From the NCBI GenBank assembly GCA_030642545.1, contig DAOWNP010000019.1, positions 1 through 15,516 on the forward strand: DNA of 15,516 bases, in the 5' to 3' direction. Source of the stretch: Desulfobacteraceae bacterium (GTDB lineage: Bacteria > Desulfobacterota > Desulfobacteria > Desulfobacterales > DAOWNP01). Position 1 is the first letter of the stretch, and every line of letters starts with the position of its first letter. The position numbers and the translations under genes are program-made. The notes below the pieces were generated by a model, which saw only the letters and a program-made list of their open reading frames with translations, searched no databases and was not told the origin of the DNA. This document shows positions 8,031 through 13,748 of this stretch, piece by piece.

Positions 8031-8330
8031 TCACAACAAGCGACTGCACCATTTTTTTGGATCTCGGGATGTATGAAAGATACTGTAGACTGTCAACTTC
8101 CCACCGATGTACTCGTAAAAGATGGCATATGGAAATCGTCTCAACAACGCCCGACGATATCCATCGTAGACTTTCACATGGAGTTCGGGCATACGACAAA
8201 TTGCCTGGATACATGCATCCACACAGCCAAGAAACTCTTCCCCTAAACCGAGTCGGCTATCTTCGTACCAACGATATGCCTCACCGACGTCCTGTTGTGC
8301 TTCCGGTGCAATTATTAGTTCAACGCCCAT
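8031..8330 (-). CDS. RelE/ParE-family toxin of a type II toxin-antitoxin pair
   Basis: A 99-residue protein with the RelE/ParE layout: an N-terminal strand and helix (VELIIAPEAQQDVGEAYRWY, residues 3-22), a second helix (about 29-45), a central Y-R-R-A-L-L-R-R-F-P-Y-A-I-F-Y stretch (58-72) and a final strand with VYSIFHTSRDP (81-91). Such proteins are either ribosome-dependent mRNA endonucleases (RelE) or gyrase inhibitors (ParE); the sequence does not decide which. The start ATG overlaps the antitoxin gene by 11 bases, so translation is coupled. G+C over 8041-8280 is about 47% by hand count, far above prsK and prsR, which suggests horizontal arrival. It ends 36 bases before prsK in the same direction. 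The frame is complete. Confidence 0.85.
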   Translation of the reverse strand: MGVELIIAPEAQQDVGEAYRWYEDSRLGLGEEFLGCVDACIQAICRMPELHVKVYDGYRRALLRRFPYAIFYEYIGGKLTVYSIFHTSRDPKKWCSRLL

Positions 8331-8544
8331 AACGACTTCGAACCCTGTGCTTTACCTCATCCCATGAAATCCCCGAAGCAGGGTTGCTCATCAAGTTGGC
8401 CTTTCGACGAGCCAACTCCTTCTTTTGCCATTCATGAACAAGAACCTCTGATGGGGTAGCCGCCAGATCGTCCCAGAGATCTTCCACCAGTTGTAGCTTT
8501 TCTGATGGACTCAGATCGAATATGGAAACAGTATTTAAATTCAT
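8320..8544 (-). CDS. antitoxin, small addiction-module protein paired with the RelE/ParE toxin
   Basis: A 74-residue protein starting MNLNTVSIFDLSPSEKLQLVEDLWDD when read from ATG 8544. This start is chosen because AGGAGGTAAC sits directly upstream of it; a longer frame opens at 8580 but has no such site. The pattern (LSPxEKLQLVEDLWDDL, then WQKxELxRRxAxLxxNP, ending SGISWDEVKHRVRSRYG) is that of the short addiction-module antitoxins of the TIGR02574 type, normally next to a RelE-like toxin. It should bind and neutralise the toxin and, with it, repress its own promoter. The gene precedes and overlaps the toxin gene, the usual order. Its base composition is also richer in G+C than the flanking genes. 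Confidence 0.85.
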   Translation of the reverse strand: MNLNTVSIFDLSPSEKLQLVEDLWDDLAATPSEVLVHEWQKKELARRKANLMSNPASGISWDEVKHRVRSRYGR

Positions 8545-8591
8545 TGTTACCTCCTGATAAAGAGTAATGCTCACATTCAAATTTTTTGTAA

Positions 8592-8634
8592 AGTATAAGT
8601 TCTTTTGTTCTTAGAAACAAGGACAAAAGAACTT
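8592..8634 (-). promoter_or_regulatory. predicted promoter and operator of the toxin-antitoxin operon
   Basis: On the minus strand TTGTTT (8615-8620) and TATACT (8592-8597) are separated by 17 bases, a good sigma70 arrangement, about 50 bases before the antitoxin start. An inverted repeat with 14-bp arms (8597-8610 and 8621-8634, 13 of 14 paired, 10-base spacer) covers the spacer and brackets the -35. This is where a toxin-antitoxin complex would be expected to bind to repress its own operon. A second TATAAT on the same strand (8657-8662, TTGATC 15 bases upstream) could be an additional start. Operator function is inferred from position only. Confidence 0.55.
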
Positions 8635-8714
8635 CCATGTTCATAAACCATGTAATATTATAATAGTGTATACTTGAGATCAAAATATTTTTTTGTCTTA
8701 AACTAAAAAAAAAC

Positions 8715-8743
8715 TTGCCTATTTATAAAAAGAATGTTATCTA
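8715..8743 (+). promoter_or_regulatory. possible sigma70 promoter for tRNA-Pro
   Basis: TTGCCT (8715-8720) and TATCTA (8738-8743) are 17 bases apart and about 52 bases before the mature tRNA-Pro 5' end. The surrounding DNA is very AT-rich, so chance matches are easy, and the leader would be rather long. Confidence 0.3.
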
Positions 8744-8795
8744 TTTTTTTTATTTTGAAGTTCTTGCTTTAAAATAAAAAGTAAATTTTAGAAAT

Positions 8796-8869
8796 CGGGG
8801 CGTGGCGCAGCCTGGTAGCGCACCTGCTTTGGGAGCAGGGAGTCGGAGGTTCAAATCCTCTCGCCCCGA
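8796..8869 (+). tRNA. tRNA-Pro (anticodon TGG)
   Basis: A complete 74-base cloverleaf. The 7-bp acceptor stem pairs CGGGGCG (8796-8802) with CGCCCCG (8862-8868), with A at the discriminator position. The D stem is GCGC/GCGC and the T arm is GGAGG TTCAAAT CCTCT. The anticodon stem CCTGC/GCAGG encloses the loop TTTGGGA, placing TGG at 8830-8832, which reads proline CCN codons. The 3' CCA is not encoded (the DNA continues C-T-A) and must be added after transcription. No strong terminator follows. There is no duplicate of its 3' end elsewhere in the window, so it is not visibly an integration site. Confidence 0.97.
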
Positions 8870-8924
8870 CTATTTTTACCTCAACTATTAATAATCCAAC
8901 AACAAGAACAAAATCCTATATAAA

Positions 8925-8952
8925 TACAGTAGTGTCCGGTTAGGATTTTGCA
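8925..8952 (+). repeat. solo copy of the inverted-repeat element end, direct repeat of 4336-4363
   Basis: The 20 bases tacagtagtgtccggttagg (8925-8944) are identical to 4336-4355, and the next eight match at six positions (26 of 28 in total). No inverted partner is found downstream, so this is a single end: either a decayed element or a separate small repeat. It lies 55 bases after tRNA-Pro and 52 bases before the ilvE stop, in the same orientation as the copy upstream of prsR. Confidence 0.8.
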
Positions 8953-8978
8953 TGAGGGAAGTTTATTTGTTTTTTCCT

Positions 8979-9005
8979 TGTGGAAATTATTTCATCCACG
9001 TTCCT
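8979..9005 (+). repeat. 27-bp hairpin-forming repeat just after the ilvE stop (copy 1)
   Basis: This stretch matches the minus-strand sequence at 10118-10144 in 25 of 27 positions. It contains GTGGA...TCCAC arms with about 10 bases between them, so it can form a short hairpin. On the ilvE strand the stop is followed at once by GGAACGTGGA and then the hairpin. There is no T-run after it, so it is not a classic terminator. Confidence 0.65.
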
Positions 9006-10066
9006 TATACAGTTTCGATCCAGCCCATATTATCAGGAACATTTCCATATTGTAAATCCATTATGAATTTATAGAATTTACTGGCAAATTTACCTGATTT
9101 ACCATCTCCCACATTAATAATACTGTCTTTATATTTTATTACTCCTACAGGAGAAATAACAGCGGCAGTTCCTGTCCCAAAAGCCTCAGTAAGACTGCCT
9201 GATTTGTGAAGATCAAAAAGCTCATCTATGCTTATTTTTCGTTCAACAATATTTACACCCCATTTTTTTGCAAGTTTAATAACAGAGTCTCTTGTTATTC
9301 CAGATAAAATACTTCCGGAAAGAGCAGGTGTTACAATATCATTATTTATTACAAAGAAAATATTCATGGAGCCAACTTCTTCTATATATTTTAATTCAAC
9401 ACCATCAAGCCATAATACCTGAGTATAACCCATTTTATTAGCCAAATCACCTGCATATAAGCTGGCAGCATAGTTTCCGCTTGTTTTAGCTTCACCAAGA
9501 CCACCTCTTACAGCTCTTACATAATCTTTTGTTACAAATATTTTGACAGGATTAAAGCCTTCTGGATAATATGCAGCTACAGGTGACAATATTATAAAAA
9601 AACGATAAGTATTAGAAGCTCTGACTCCGAGATAAGGATCTGTTGCAATAATAGTAGGTCTTATATATAAAGATGTACCTGGGTATTTGGGAATCCATTT
9701 TTTTTCAATAATAAGCAATTGTTTTAAAGCTGATAAAGCAAAATCCTCATCTATTTCAGGAATACAAAGAGCTCTAGCAGATCTGTTAAAACGTTTAAAA
9801 TTATCCTTTGGTCTAAAAAGGTTAATAGCATCTGTTTTAGTTTTAAAAGCCTTAAGACCTTCAAAAATAGATTGTCCATAATGAAGAACCATAGTAGAAG
9901 GATCCATACTGATAGGCTGATATGGTTCAATCCGAGGATTATGCCATTTGTCTTTTAGATTATAATCCATATTAAACATATAATCTGTAAAAATAGTTCC
10001 AAAGGTAAGATCTGATTCATCAGGATGTTTTTTTAGTTTGTCTGATTTAACAACAGAGAGTCTCAT
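9005..10066 (-). CDS. ilvE: IlvE, branched-chain amino acid aminotransferase (group II, PLP fold type IV)
   Basis: A 353-residue class IV aminotransferase that interconverts valine, leucine and isoleucine with their 2-keto acids, using glutamate/2-oxoglutarate, in the cytoplasm. The N-terminal part (FGTIFTDYMFNMDY at 22-35, LHYGQSIFEGLKAF at 61-74) and the length fit the group II (TIGR01123-like) enzymes. GEAKTSGNYAASL at 191-203 carries K194, the expected PLP lysine, and YIEEVGSMNIFFV (about 228-240) holds the conserved Glu that binds the PLP ring nitrogen. The late SGSLTEAFGTGTAAVISPVG stretch is the phosphate-binding region. A GGAAG lies about 11 bases before the ATG at 10066. It is flanked by a 27-bp repeat in inverted orientation. 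It follows a PPC-domain gene on the same strand. Confidence 0.95.
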   Translation of the reverse strand: MRLSVVKSDKLKKHPDESDLTFGTIFTDYMFNMDYNLKDKWHNPRIEPYQPISMDPSTMVLHYGQSIFEGLKAFKTKTDAINLFRPKDNFKRFNRSARALCIPEIDEDFALSALKQLLIIEKKWIPKYPGTSLYIRPTIIATDPYLGVRASNTYRFFIILSPVAAYYPEGFNPVKIFVTKDYVRAVRGGLGEAKTSGNYAASLYAGDLANKMGYTQVLWLDGVELKYIEEVGSMNIFFVINNDIVTPALSGSILSGITRDSVIKLAKKWGVNIVERKISIDELFDLHKSGSLTEAFGTGTAAVISPVGVIKYKDSIINVGDGKSGKFASKFYKFIMDLQYGNVPDNMGWIETV

Positions 10067-10117
10067 TTTGCTAAACTTCCAATTTTTTTATTTTTTTAAA
10101 TATCATAAAAGCCACTT

Positions 10118-10144
10118 AGAAACGTGGATGAAATAACTTCCACA
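10118..10144 (-). repeat. 27-bp hairpin-forming repeat just after the PPC-domain gene (copy 2)
   Basis: Read on the minus strand this is the second copy of 8979-9005 (25 of 27 identical), inverted relative to it. Because the core is a near-palindrome (GTGGA...TCCAC), both genes upstream of a copy end in the same way: TAA, GGAA, C or T, GTGGA, loop, TCCAC. It sits 52 bases before the ilvE start. Confidence 0.65.
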
Positions 10145-10148
10145 TTCC

Positions 10149-10583
10149 TTAATTAAAAAGCATAAGCCCGGTTGTTACATCCTTTGATCTTTTTATGGGA
10201 TCTCCTAAAAGTTCTGTAATATCTATTTCCCCTGCGAAAACAATGCTTTCTGAAAAAAGATGTCCTCCAAAAATTTCATTTTTATCATTCCCTAAAAGAA
10301 TATGGGCATGTACAAAAGGTTTGTTATCTTTTAAGGTTACATTTCCGATACAACTAATAATTTCAAGAAAGCCTTCTTTTTTTTCTGTTGCATAAACCTG
10401 CTGTTTTTGATCATAAAATCCAAAAACTACCGAAGATACAGCTCCTATAATATTAAATGAAGCTATCTGAATTTTTTTAGTTTCACAAAAATCACTTACT
10501 ATATGAAGGATATCGCATTTATGAGGAAGACTTCCCATAAAACGACGACCTACCTTATAAGAAAAACAATTTATCTCTTCCAT
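10149..10583 (-). CDS. PPC/DUF296-domain DNA-binding-like protein
   Basis: A 144-residue single-domain protein of the PPC (DUF296) type, the domain found alone in bacteria and archaea and with AT-hooks in plants. Family marks are the FNIIGAVSSVVFGFYD stretch, GNVTLKDNKPFVHAHILLGN and the following GGHLFSE, with the His residues of VHAH and GGH that are thought to bind metal in trimeric structures. Bacterial members have no firmly known task; DNA binding is inferred from the plant relatives. ATG 10583 is preferred over a TTG two codons earlier because AGGA lies six bases before the ATG. It is downstream of the tRNA-Val terminator, so it probably has its own promoter, and upstream of ilvE, with which it may be cotranscribed. 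Confidence 0.8.
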   Translation of the reverse strand: MEEINCFSYKVGRRFMGSLPHKCDILHIVSDFCETKKIQIASFNIIGAVSSVVFGFYDQKQQVYATEKKEGFLEIISCIGNVTLKDNKPFVHAHILLGNDKNEIFGGHLFSESIVFAGEIDITELLGDPIKRSKDVTTGLMLFN

Positions 10584-10621
10584 AATCAATCCTGAAACTT
10601 TAATATTTTAAAACGCTTAGC

Positions 10622-10647
10622 AAAAAAAAAGCTGCTCTATCAGCAGC
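10622..10647 (-). terminator. rho-independent terminator of tRNA-Val
   Basis: On the minus strand, GCTGCT and AGCAGC form a perfect 6-bp stem with a 5-base loop and are followed at once by nine T. It begins 15 bases after the tRNA-Val 3' end. It separates the upstream run (radical SAM gene to tRNA-Val) from the PPC-domain gene and ilvE. Confidence 0.85.
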
Positions 10648-10662
10648 ATTTTTTCATTATAG

Positions 10663-10734
10663 TAGGCACGATTGGATTTGAACCAACGACCTCTACCGTG
10701 TCGAGGTAGAGCTCTACCCCTGAGCTACGTGCCT
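10663..10734 (-). tRNA. tRNA-Val (anticodon GAC)
   Basis: A complete 72-base cloverleaf on the minus strand. The acceptor stem pairs AGGCACG with CGTGCCT, followed by discriminator A (10663). The D arm is GCTC/GAGC and the T arm carries GGTTCAAAT. The anticodon stem CTACC/GGTAG encloses the loop TCGACAC, so the anticodon is GAC (10700-10702), reading valine GUC and GUU. CCA is not encoded. It lies 40 bases after the pgsA stop on the same strand and ends in a strong terminator. Confidence 0.97.
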
Positions 10735-10749
10735 TTTTATTCTTTTACC

Positions 10750-10778
10750 TGCTAACATCTTACTATAAGGCATGTCAA
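10750..10778 (-). promoter_or_regulatory. possible promoter of tRNA-Val overlapping the pgsA stop
   Basis: A perfect TTGACA (10773-10778, minus strand) overlaps the pgsA stop codon. At 17 to 18 bases downstream lies a poor -10 (TTAGCA or TAGCAG), placing a start about 8 to 10 bases before the tRNA 5' end. The -35 is convincing, the -10 is not, so read-through from pgsA remains possible. Confidence 0.4.
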
Positions 10779-11383
10779 GTTGTTTTTTTATCTTTGCCAG
10801 TTGATACTGTTTTTTGATGATTTCGTAATATATTTATTCCTGTAAAAACATAATGCAATCCTGAAAAGATTGAAAAAAAGGCTGTAATTAAAAATAAAAC
10901 TATTAGAAAATCATTTTTGGAAACCAGATCCATCTCTTTTATAAATAATGACAGAAATACTGAAAAAAGTTGGAAAAAAGTAGTCCATTTCCCAATAAAA
11001 CTAGGAATTATCAAAAAGGAAATATTTTTCACAGTTAAAAAAAAATACCCTGTAACTATAGTAATATCACGGCTTATAACAATAACAGAAAGCCAGACAG
11101 GAATAACATCTACTATAGAAAGAGCAATAAAAGCAGATATCACAAGTAGTTTATCTGCAAAAGGATCAATATATGCTCCAAGCACAGTTTGCTGCTGAAA
11201 TCTTCTTGCAATCAATCCATCTAATCCATCACTTATACTTGCAAAAGTAAAAACAATAAGACTTTCAAAATACATATTTTTTATTATACAAAAAACAAAA
11301 ACAGGAACAAGAAGTATTCTGATAAATGTAATTGCATTAGGGATATTTATATTTAATTTATTTTTTTTTGATAATTCTATCAT
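10775..11383 (-). CDS. pgsA: PgsA-like CDP-alcohol phosphatidyltransferase (phosphatidylglycerophosphate synthase)
   Basis: A 202-residue membrane enzyme with the CDP-alcohol phosphotransferase signature: residues 52-77 fit D-x2-D-G-x2-A-R-x8-G-x3-D-x3-D (D52, D55, G56, A59, R60, G69, D73, D77). These aspartates bind two metal ions and the CDP-diacylglycerol. The N-terminal NIPNAITFIRILLVPVF is typical of PgsA, which makes phosphatidylglycerophosphate for anionic phospholipids. About six hydrophobic helices are visible. Another family member (for example phosphatidylserine synthase) is possible, but the IPNxITxxRxxLxP start favours PgsA. It starts four bases after the preceding stop without a strong Shine-Dalgarno sequence, so it probably depends on translation of the gene before it. 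Confidence 0.87.
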   Translation of the reverse strand: MIELSKKNKLNINIPNAITFIRILLVPVFVFCIIKNMYFESLIVFTFASISDGLDGLIARRFQQQTVLGAYIDPFADKLLVISAFIALSIVDVIPVWLSVIVISRDITIVTGYFFLTVKNISFLIIPSFIGKWTTFFQLFSVFLSLFIKEMDLVSKNDFLIVLFLITAFFSIFSGLHYVFTGINILRNHQKTVSTGKDKKTT

Positions 11384-11387
11384 TATT

Positions 11388-12650
11388 TTATCTATTCATC
11401 ATTTGAACTTTAATTGAGCCTTCAGGAGTTTTTAAACAATTAACTTGAAAAGAATCAAAAGCTATTAATGAAACAGCATAAATAAACTCGTTTAGGTTTC
11501 CATTAAAATCCACAAGTAAAATTGTTTCATCTGAATTTATTTCATTTATTTTTACTTCTCTGATATTTCTTGTCAATTCAAGTTTTTTTTGAAATTTTAT
11601 GAAATTAGTGAAATTCCCTGTTCCTTCAACAATAACACGAATATATTTTTTTTGTGATTTTTGCTTATAATTCCATAGATATGATATTTTTGATGAAATC
11701 CCCAATCCTGCTTTTTTATAACTATTAAAAACAGTATCTCTTATTTTATCTGTTATATTTTGAGGAGTTATATCTCTGTTTGGAAAATCAATGTTTTCAA
11801 CAACAAATTTATGGGAAACCTCAGCAATTTTTTCACCTGTAGCAACCCTTAATGCCCTGATATTTATTATGGTTTCTATAGTTTTTTTAGATGTATCTTT
11901 AATGTCTTTTTGGATAATTATTGCATTTCCGGCAATTACCACATCAGCATTATAAAAAGCTCCCATATTTACTGCTGACACATTATTTAAAACAGGAGAA
12001 TTTGTTTTTAAATCTAACATTTCTGTTTCCTGAATTAAGTTTTGATGTTCTATTATTTTAAATCCATTTGTTGCCAGTATCTTTGAAATAATAGAATCTG
12101 CAAATGTGTTTGAAACATCGCCAGATTTATTCCACCAAAATTTAATTTTGGCAGGAACCTCATAATTATTCTTTTCAGATATCAAAATAAGAATGTCCGG
12201 CAGGATTGTTGCTGCTTTTGCATCAAAGATACCGGCTTGTTCTAATCTGGATTTTAATTTTTCTATAAAAACAGTTGTTTGTATGGCAACCCTGTACATA
12301 TCGTAATTACGAATTTCTGTCAGAACTTTATAATCTTTTATAAAATTTTTGGTATCATTTAAACTAATGCGGTTTACTGTTTCAAAATTTAATATTAATG
12401 CTTCAGCAGACACAATGTCTATAACACTTATATCAATTGCTGAAACTAAAGCATTATTGATTGCAGATGTTCTTGCTTCTGATTCATTATCTTCAACTAC
12501 TATGCCTGTACCAAATACAGTAATAATTTTATTTGCAGAAACCTCAATAGAATTTACTTGTGGAACAAATATAATAAAAAAAAAAATCTGATAAAAACAA
12601 AAAAATAACAGTGGAATGAAAAAAGAGAACTCTGTTTTTTTTGTTTCCAT
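11388..12650 (-). CDS. secreted or membrane-anchored protein with a FlgT-like N-terminal domain, function unknown
   Basis: A 420-residue protein. Residues ~9-34 form a very hydrophobic, Phe-rich signal peptide or anchor. Residues ~40-135 (ITVFGTGIVVEDN, SEARTSAINNALVSAI, a Y-x-V-L-x-E-like stretch, YRVAIQTTVF) resemble the FlgT N-terminal domain of envelope proteins. Residues ~150-310 look like a TolB/lipoprotein-type alpha-beta domain (ADVVIAGNAIII, then TGEKIAEVSHKFV). Residues ~335-420 form a further compact domain with GTGNFTNFIKFQKKLE. AGGGAG lies six bases before ATG 12650. It follows the prenyl synthase gene after a 117-base gap containing a 7-bp hairpin, and is four bases ahead of pgsA. 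A T11 run in the signal-peptide codons (12576-12586) could slip. No flagellar genes are nearby, so a flagellar role is not supported. Confidence 0.65.
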   Translation of the reverse strand: METKKTEFSFFIPLLFFCFYQIFFFIIFVPQVNSIEVSANKIITVFGTGIVVEDNESEARTSAINNALVSAIDISVIDIVSAEALILNFETVNRISLNDTKNFIKDYKVLTEIRNYDMYRVAIQTTVFIEKLKSRLEQAGIFDAKAATILPDILILISEKNNYEVPAKIKFWWNKSGDVSNTFADSIISKILATNGFKIIEHQNLIQETEMLDLKTNSPVLNNVSAVNMGAFYNADVVIAGNAIIIQKDIKDTSKKTIETIINIRALRVATGEKIAEVSHKFVVENIDFPNRDITPQNITDKIRDTVFNSYKKAGLGISSKISYLWNYKQKSQKKYIRVIVEGTGNFTNFIKFQKKLELTRNIREVKINEINSDETILLVDFNGNLNEFIYAVSLIAFDSFQVNCLKTPEGSIKVQMMNR

Positions 12651-12767
12651 AATACTCCCTGTATAAATATTGATTATAAATTTTTATGAAAATTAGGACT
12701 TAATTTTAAGTTCAACCATAAACTTAAGCTATGATAAAATTTAGAATAAAAATAAACCATAAAAAAA

Positions 12768-13748
12768 TCAATGTTTTCTTTCAAAAACATAATCAGCAAT
12801 TAACATTAGTATTTTTTTAGGTTTATTGTTTTCAAATATATCAAGTGCTTTTTTTGCTTTATCAATATGATTTAAAATACATTTTGTTGTATATTCTATA
12901 CCTTTATATTTCTCTAATAATGAAACAAATTGTTCAAACTCTTTTGATGAAAATTCTCTTTTTTCTATTATTTTATCAATAAATAGAAGATCTGTACCTT
13001 TTGCATTCTTTCTTGCTATAATAACAGGAAGAGTAAGCTTTCCTTCTCTTAAATCAGCCCCAGTTTTTTTACCAAGGTTTGCTGTATTTGCAGTGTAATC
13101 AAGAAGGTCATCTGCCATCTGAAAAGCCATACCCATATTAAATCCATATTTTATTAAAGCATCTTCATGTTTTTTTTCTGCTTTTGCTATAAGAGCTCCT
13201 GTTCTGCACGATCCTTCAATTAAAACTCCGGTTTTCCCTTTTATTATCATCATGTATTCATCTACAGAAAGATCTTTATCACCTTTTTTCAAAAGCTGAA
13301 ATATTTCTCCTTCAGCCATCTCCCTTGTTATTTTTGCAACTATTTTTATGATCTCTATATTTTCAGCTTCTGTTGCTATTTCCAAAGATTTTGCAAGAAG
13401 AAAGTCTCCTACCAAAACAGCAGTAGAATTTCCCCATATCGTATTTGCTGCATCCTTGCCTCTTCTTTTTGTTGCACCATCTACAAGATCATCATGCAGC
13501 AGAGTGGCTGTATGAAGATATTCAAATATAGCAGAAAATCTTTTACCAAGTTCCTTGTTATCTCCACAAAGCCTGGCACATAAAGTTACAAGAAGAGGTC
13601 GCAGTCTTTTTCCACCTGATAAAAAAATATGTTCTGCTGTTTGCTTTACAATATTTAAATAAGGATCTAAATTTTCAAGAATTATTTTTTCAATGTCTGC
13701 TAAATCATCTGCAACCATAGATAAAATTTTTTCCTGCAATTTGCTCAT
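12768..13748 (-). CDS. ispB: long-chain trans-polyprenyl diphosphate synthase (IspB-like)
   Basis: A 326-residue trans-prenyltransferase that adds isopentenyl diphosphate units to an allylic primer to make the quinone side chain. GGKRLRP lies at 45-51. The first Asp-rich motif, HDDLVD with D86, D87 and D90, is followed by the R95/R96 pair, and the second motif is DDLLD (213-217). The residue five before the first motif is small (A81), which in this family allows long products, so an octaprenyl-like or similar chain is likely, probably for menaquinone. Exact chain length cannot be read from sequence. Its ATG overlaps the rimO stop by four bases (ATGA), so the two are coupled. Confidence 0.9.
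   Translation of the reverse strand: MSKLQEKILSMVADDLADIEKIILENLDPYLNIVKQTAEHIFLSGGKRLRPLLVTLCARLCGDNKELGKRFSAIFEYLHTATLLHDDLVDGATKRRGKDAANTIWGNSTAVLVGDFLLAKSLEIATEAENIEIIKIVAKITREMAEGEIFQLLKKGDKDLSVDEYMMIIKGKTGVLIEGSCRTGALIAKAEKKHEDALIKYGFNMGMAFQMADDLLDYTANTANLGKKTGADLREGKLTLPVIIARKNAKGTDLLFIDKIIEKREFSSKEFEQFVSLLEKYKGIEYTTKCILNHIDKAKKALDIFENNKPKKILMLIADYVFERKH

Noticed and set aside
8016..8332. Plus-strand open frames opposite the toxin gene
   Set aside because: They lie antisense to a coherent toxin/antitoxin pair with a clear Shine-Dalgarno sequence and recognisable families; their translations show no family pattern and the openness follows from the higher G+C.
8545..8580. Longer antitoxin start at 8580, adding 12 residues
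   Set aside because: No ribosome binding site lies before it, and AGGAGGTAAC is placed exactly for the ATG at 8544.
8796..8869. tRNA-Pro as an integration site for the adjacent block
   Set aside because: No duplicate of the tRNA 3' end is seen elsewhere in the window and there is no integrase gene.
12706..12727. 7-bp hairpin between the prenyl synthase and FlgT-like genes as a terminator
   Set aside because: The stem is A/T only apart from one pair and no T-run follows it on the minus strand.
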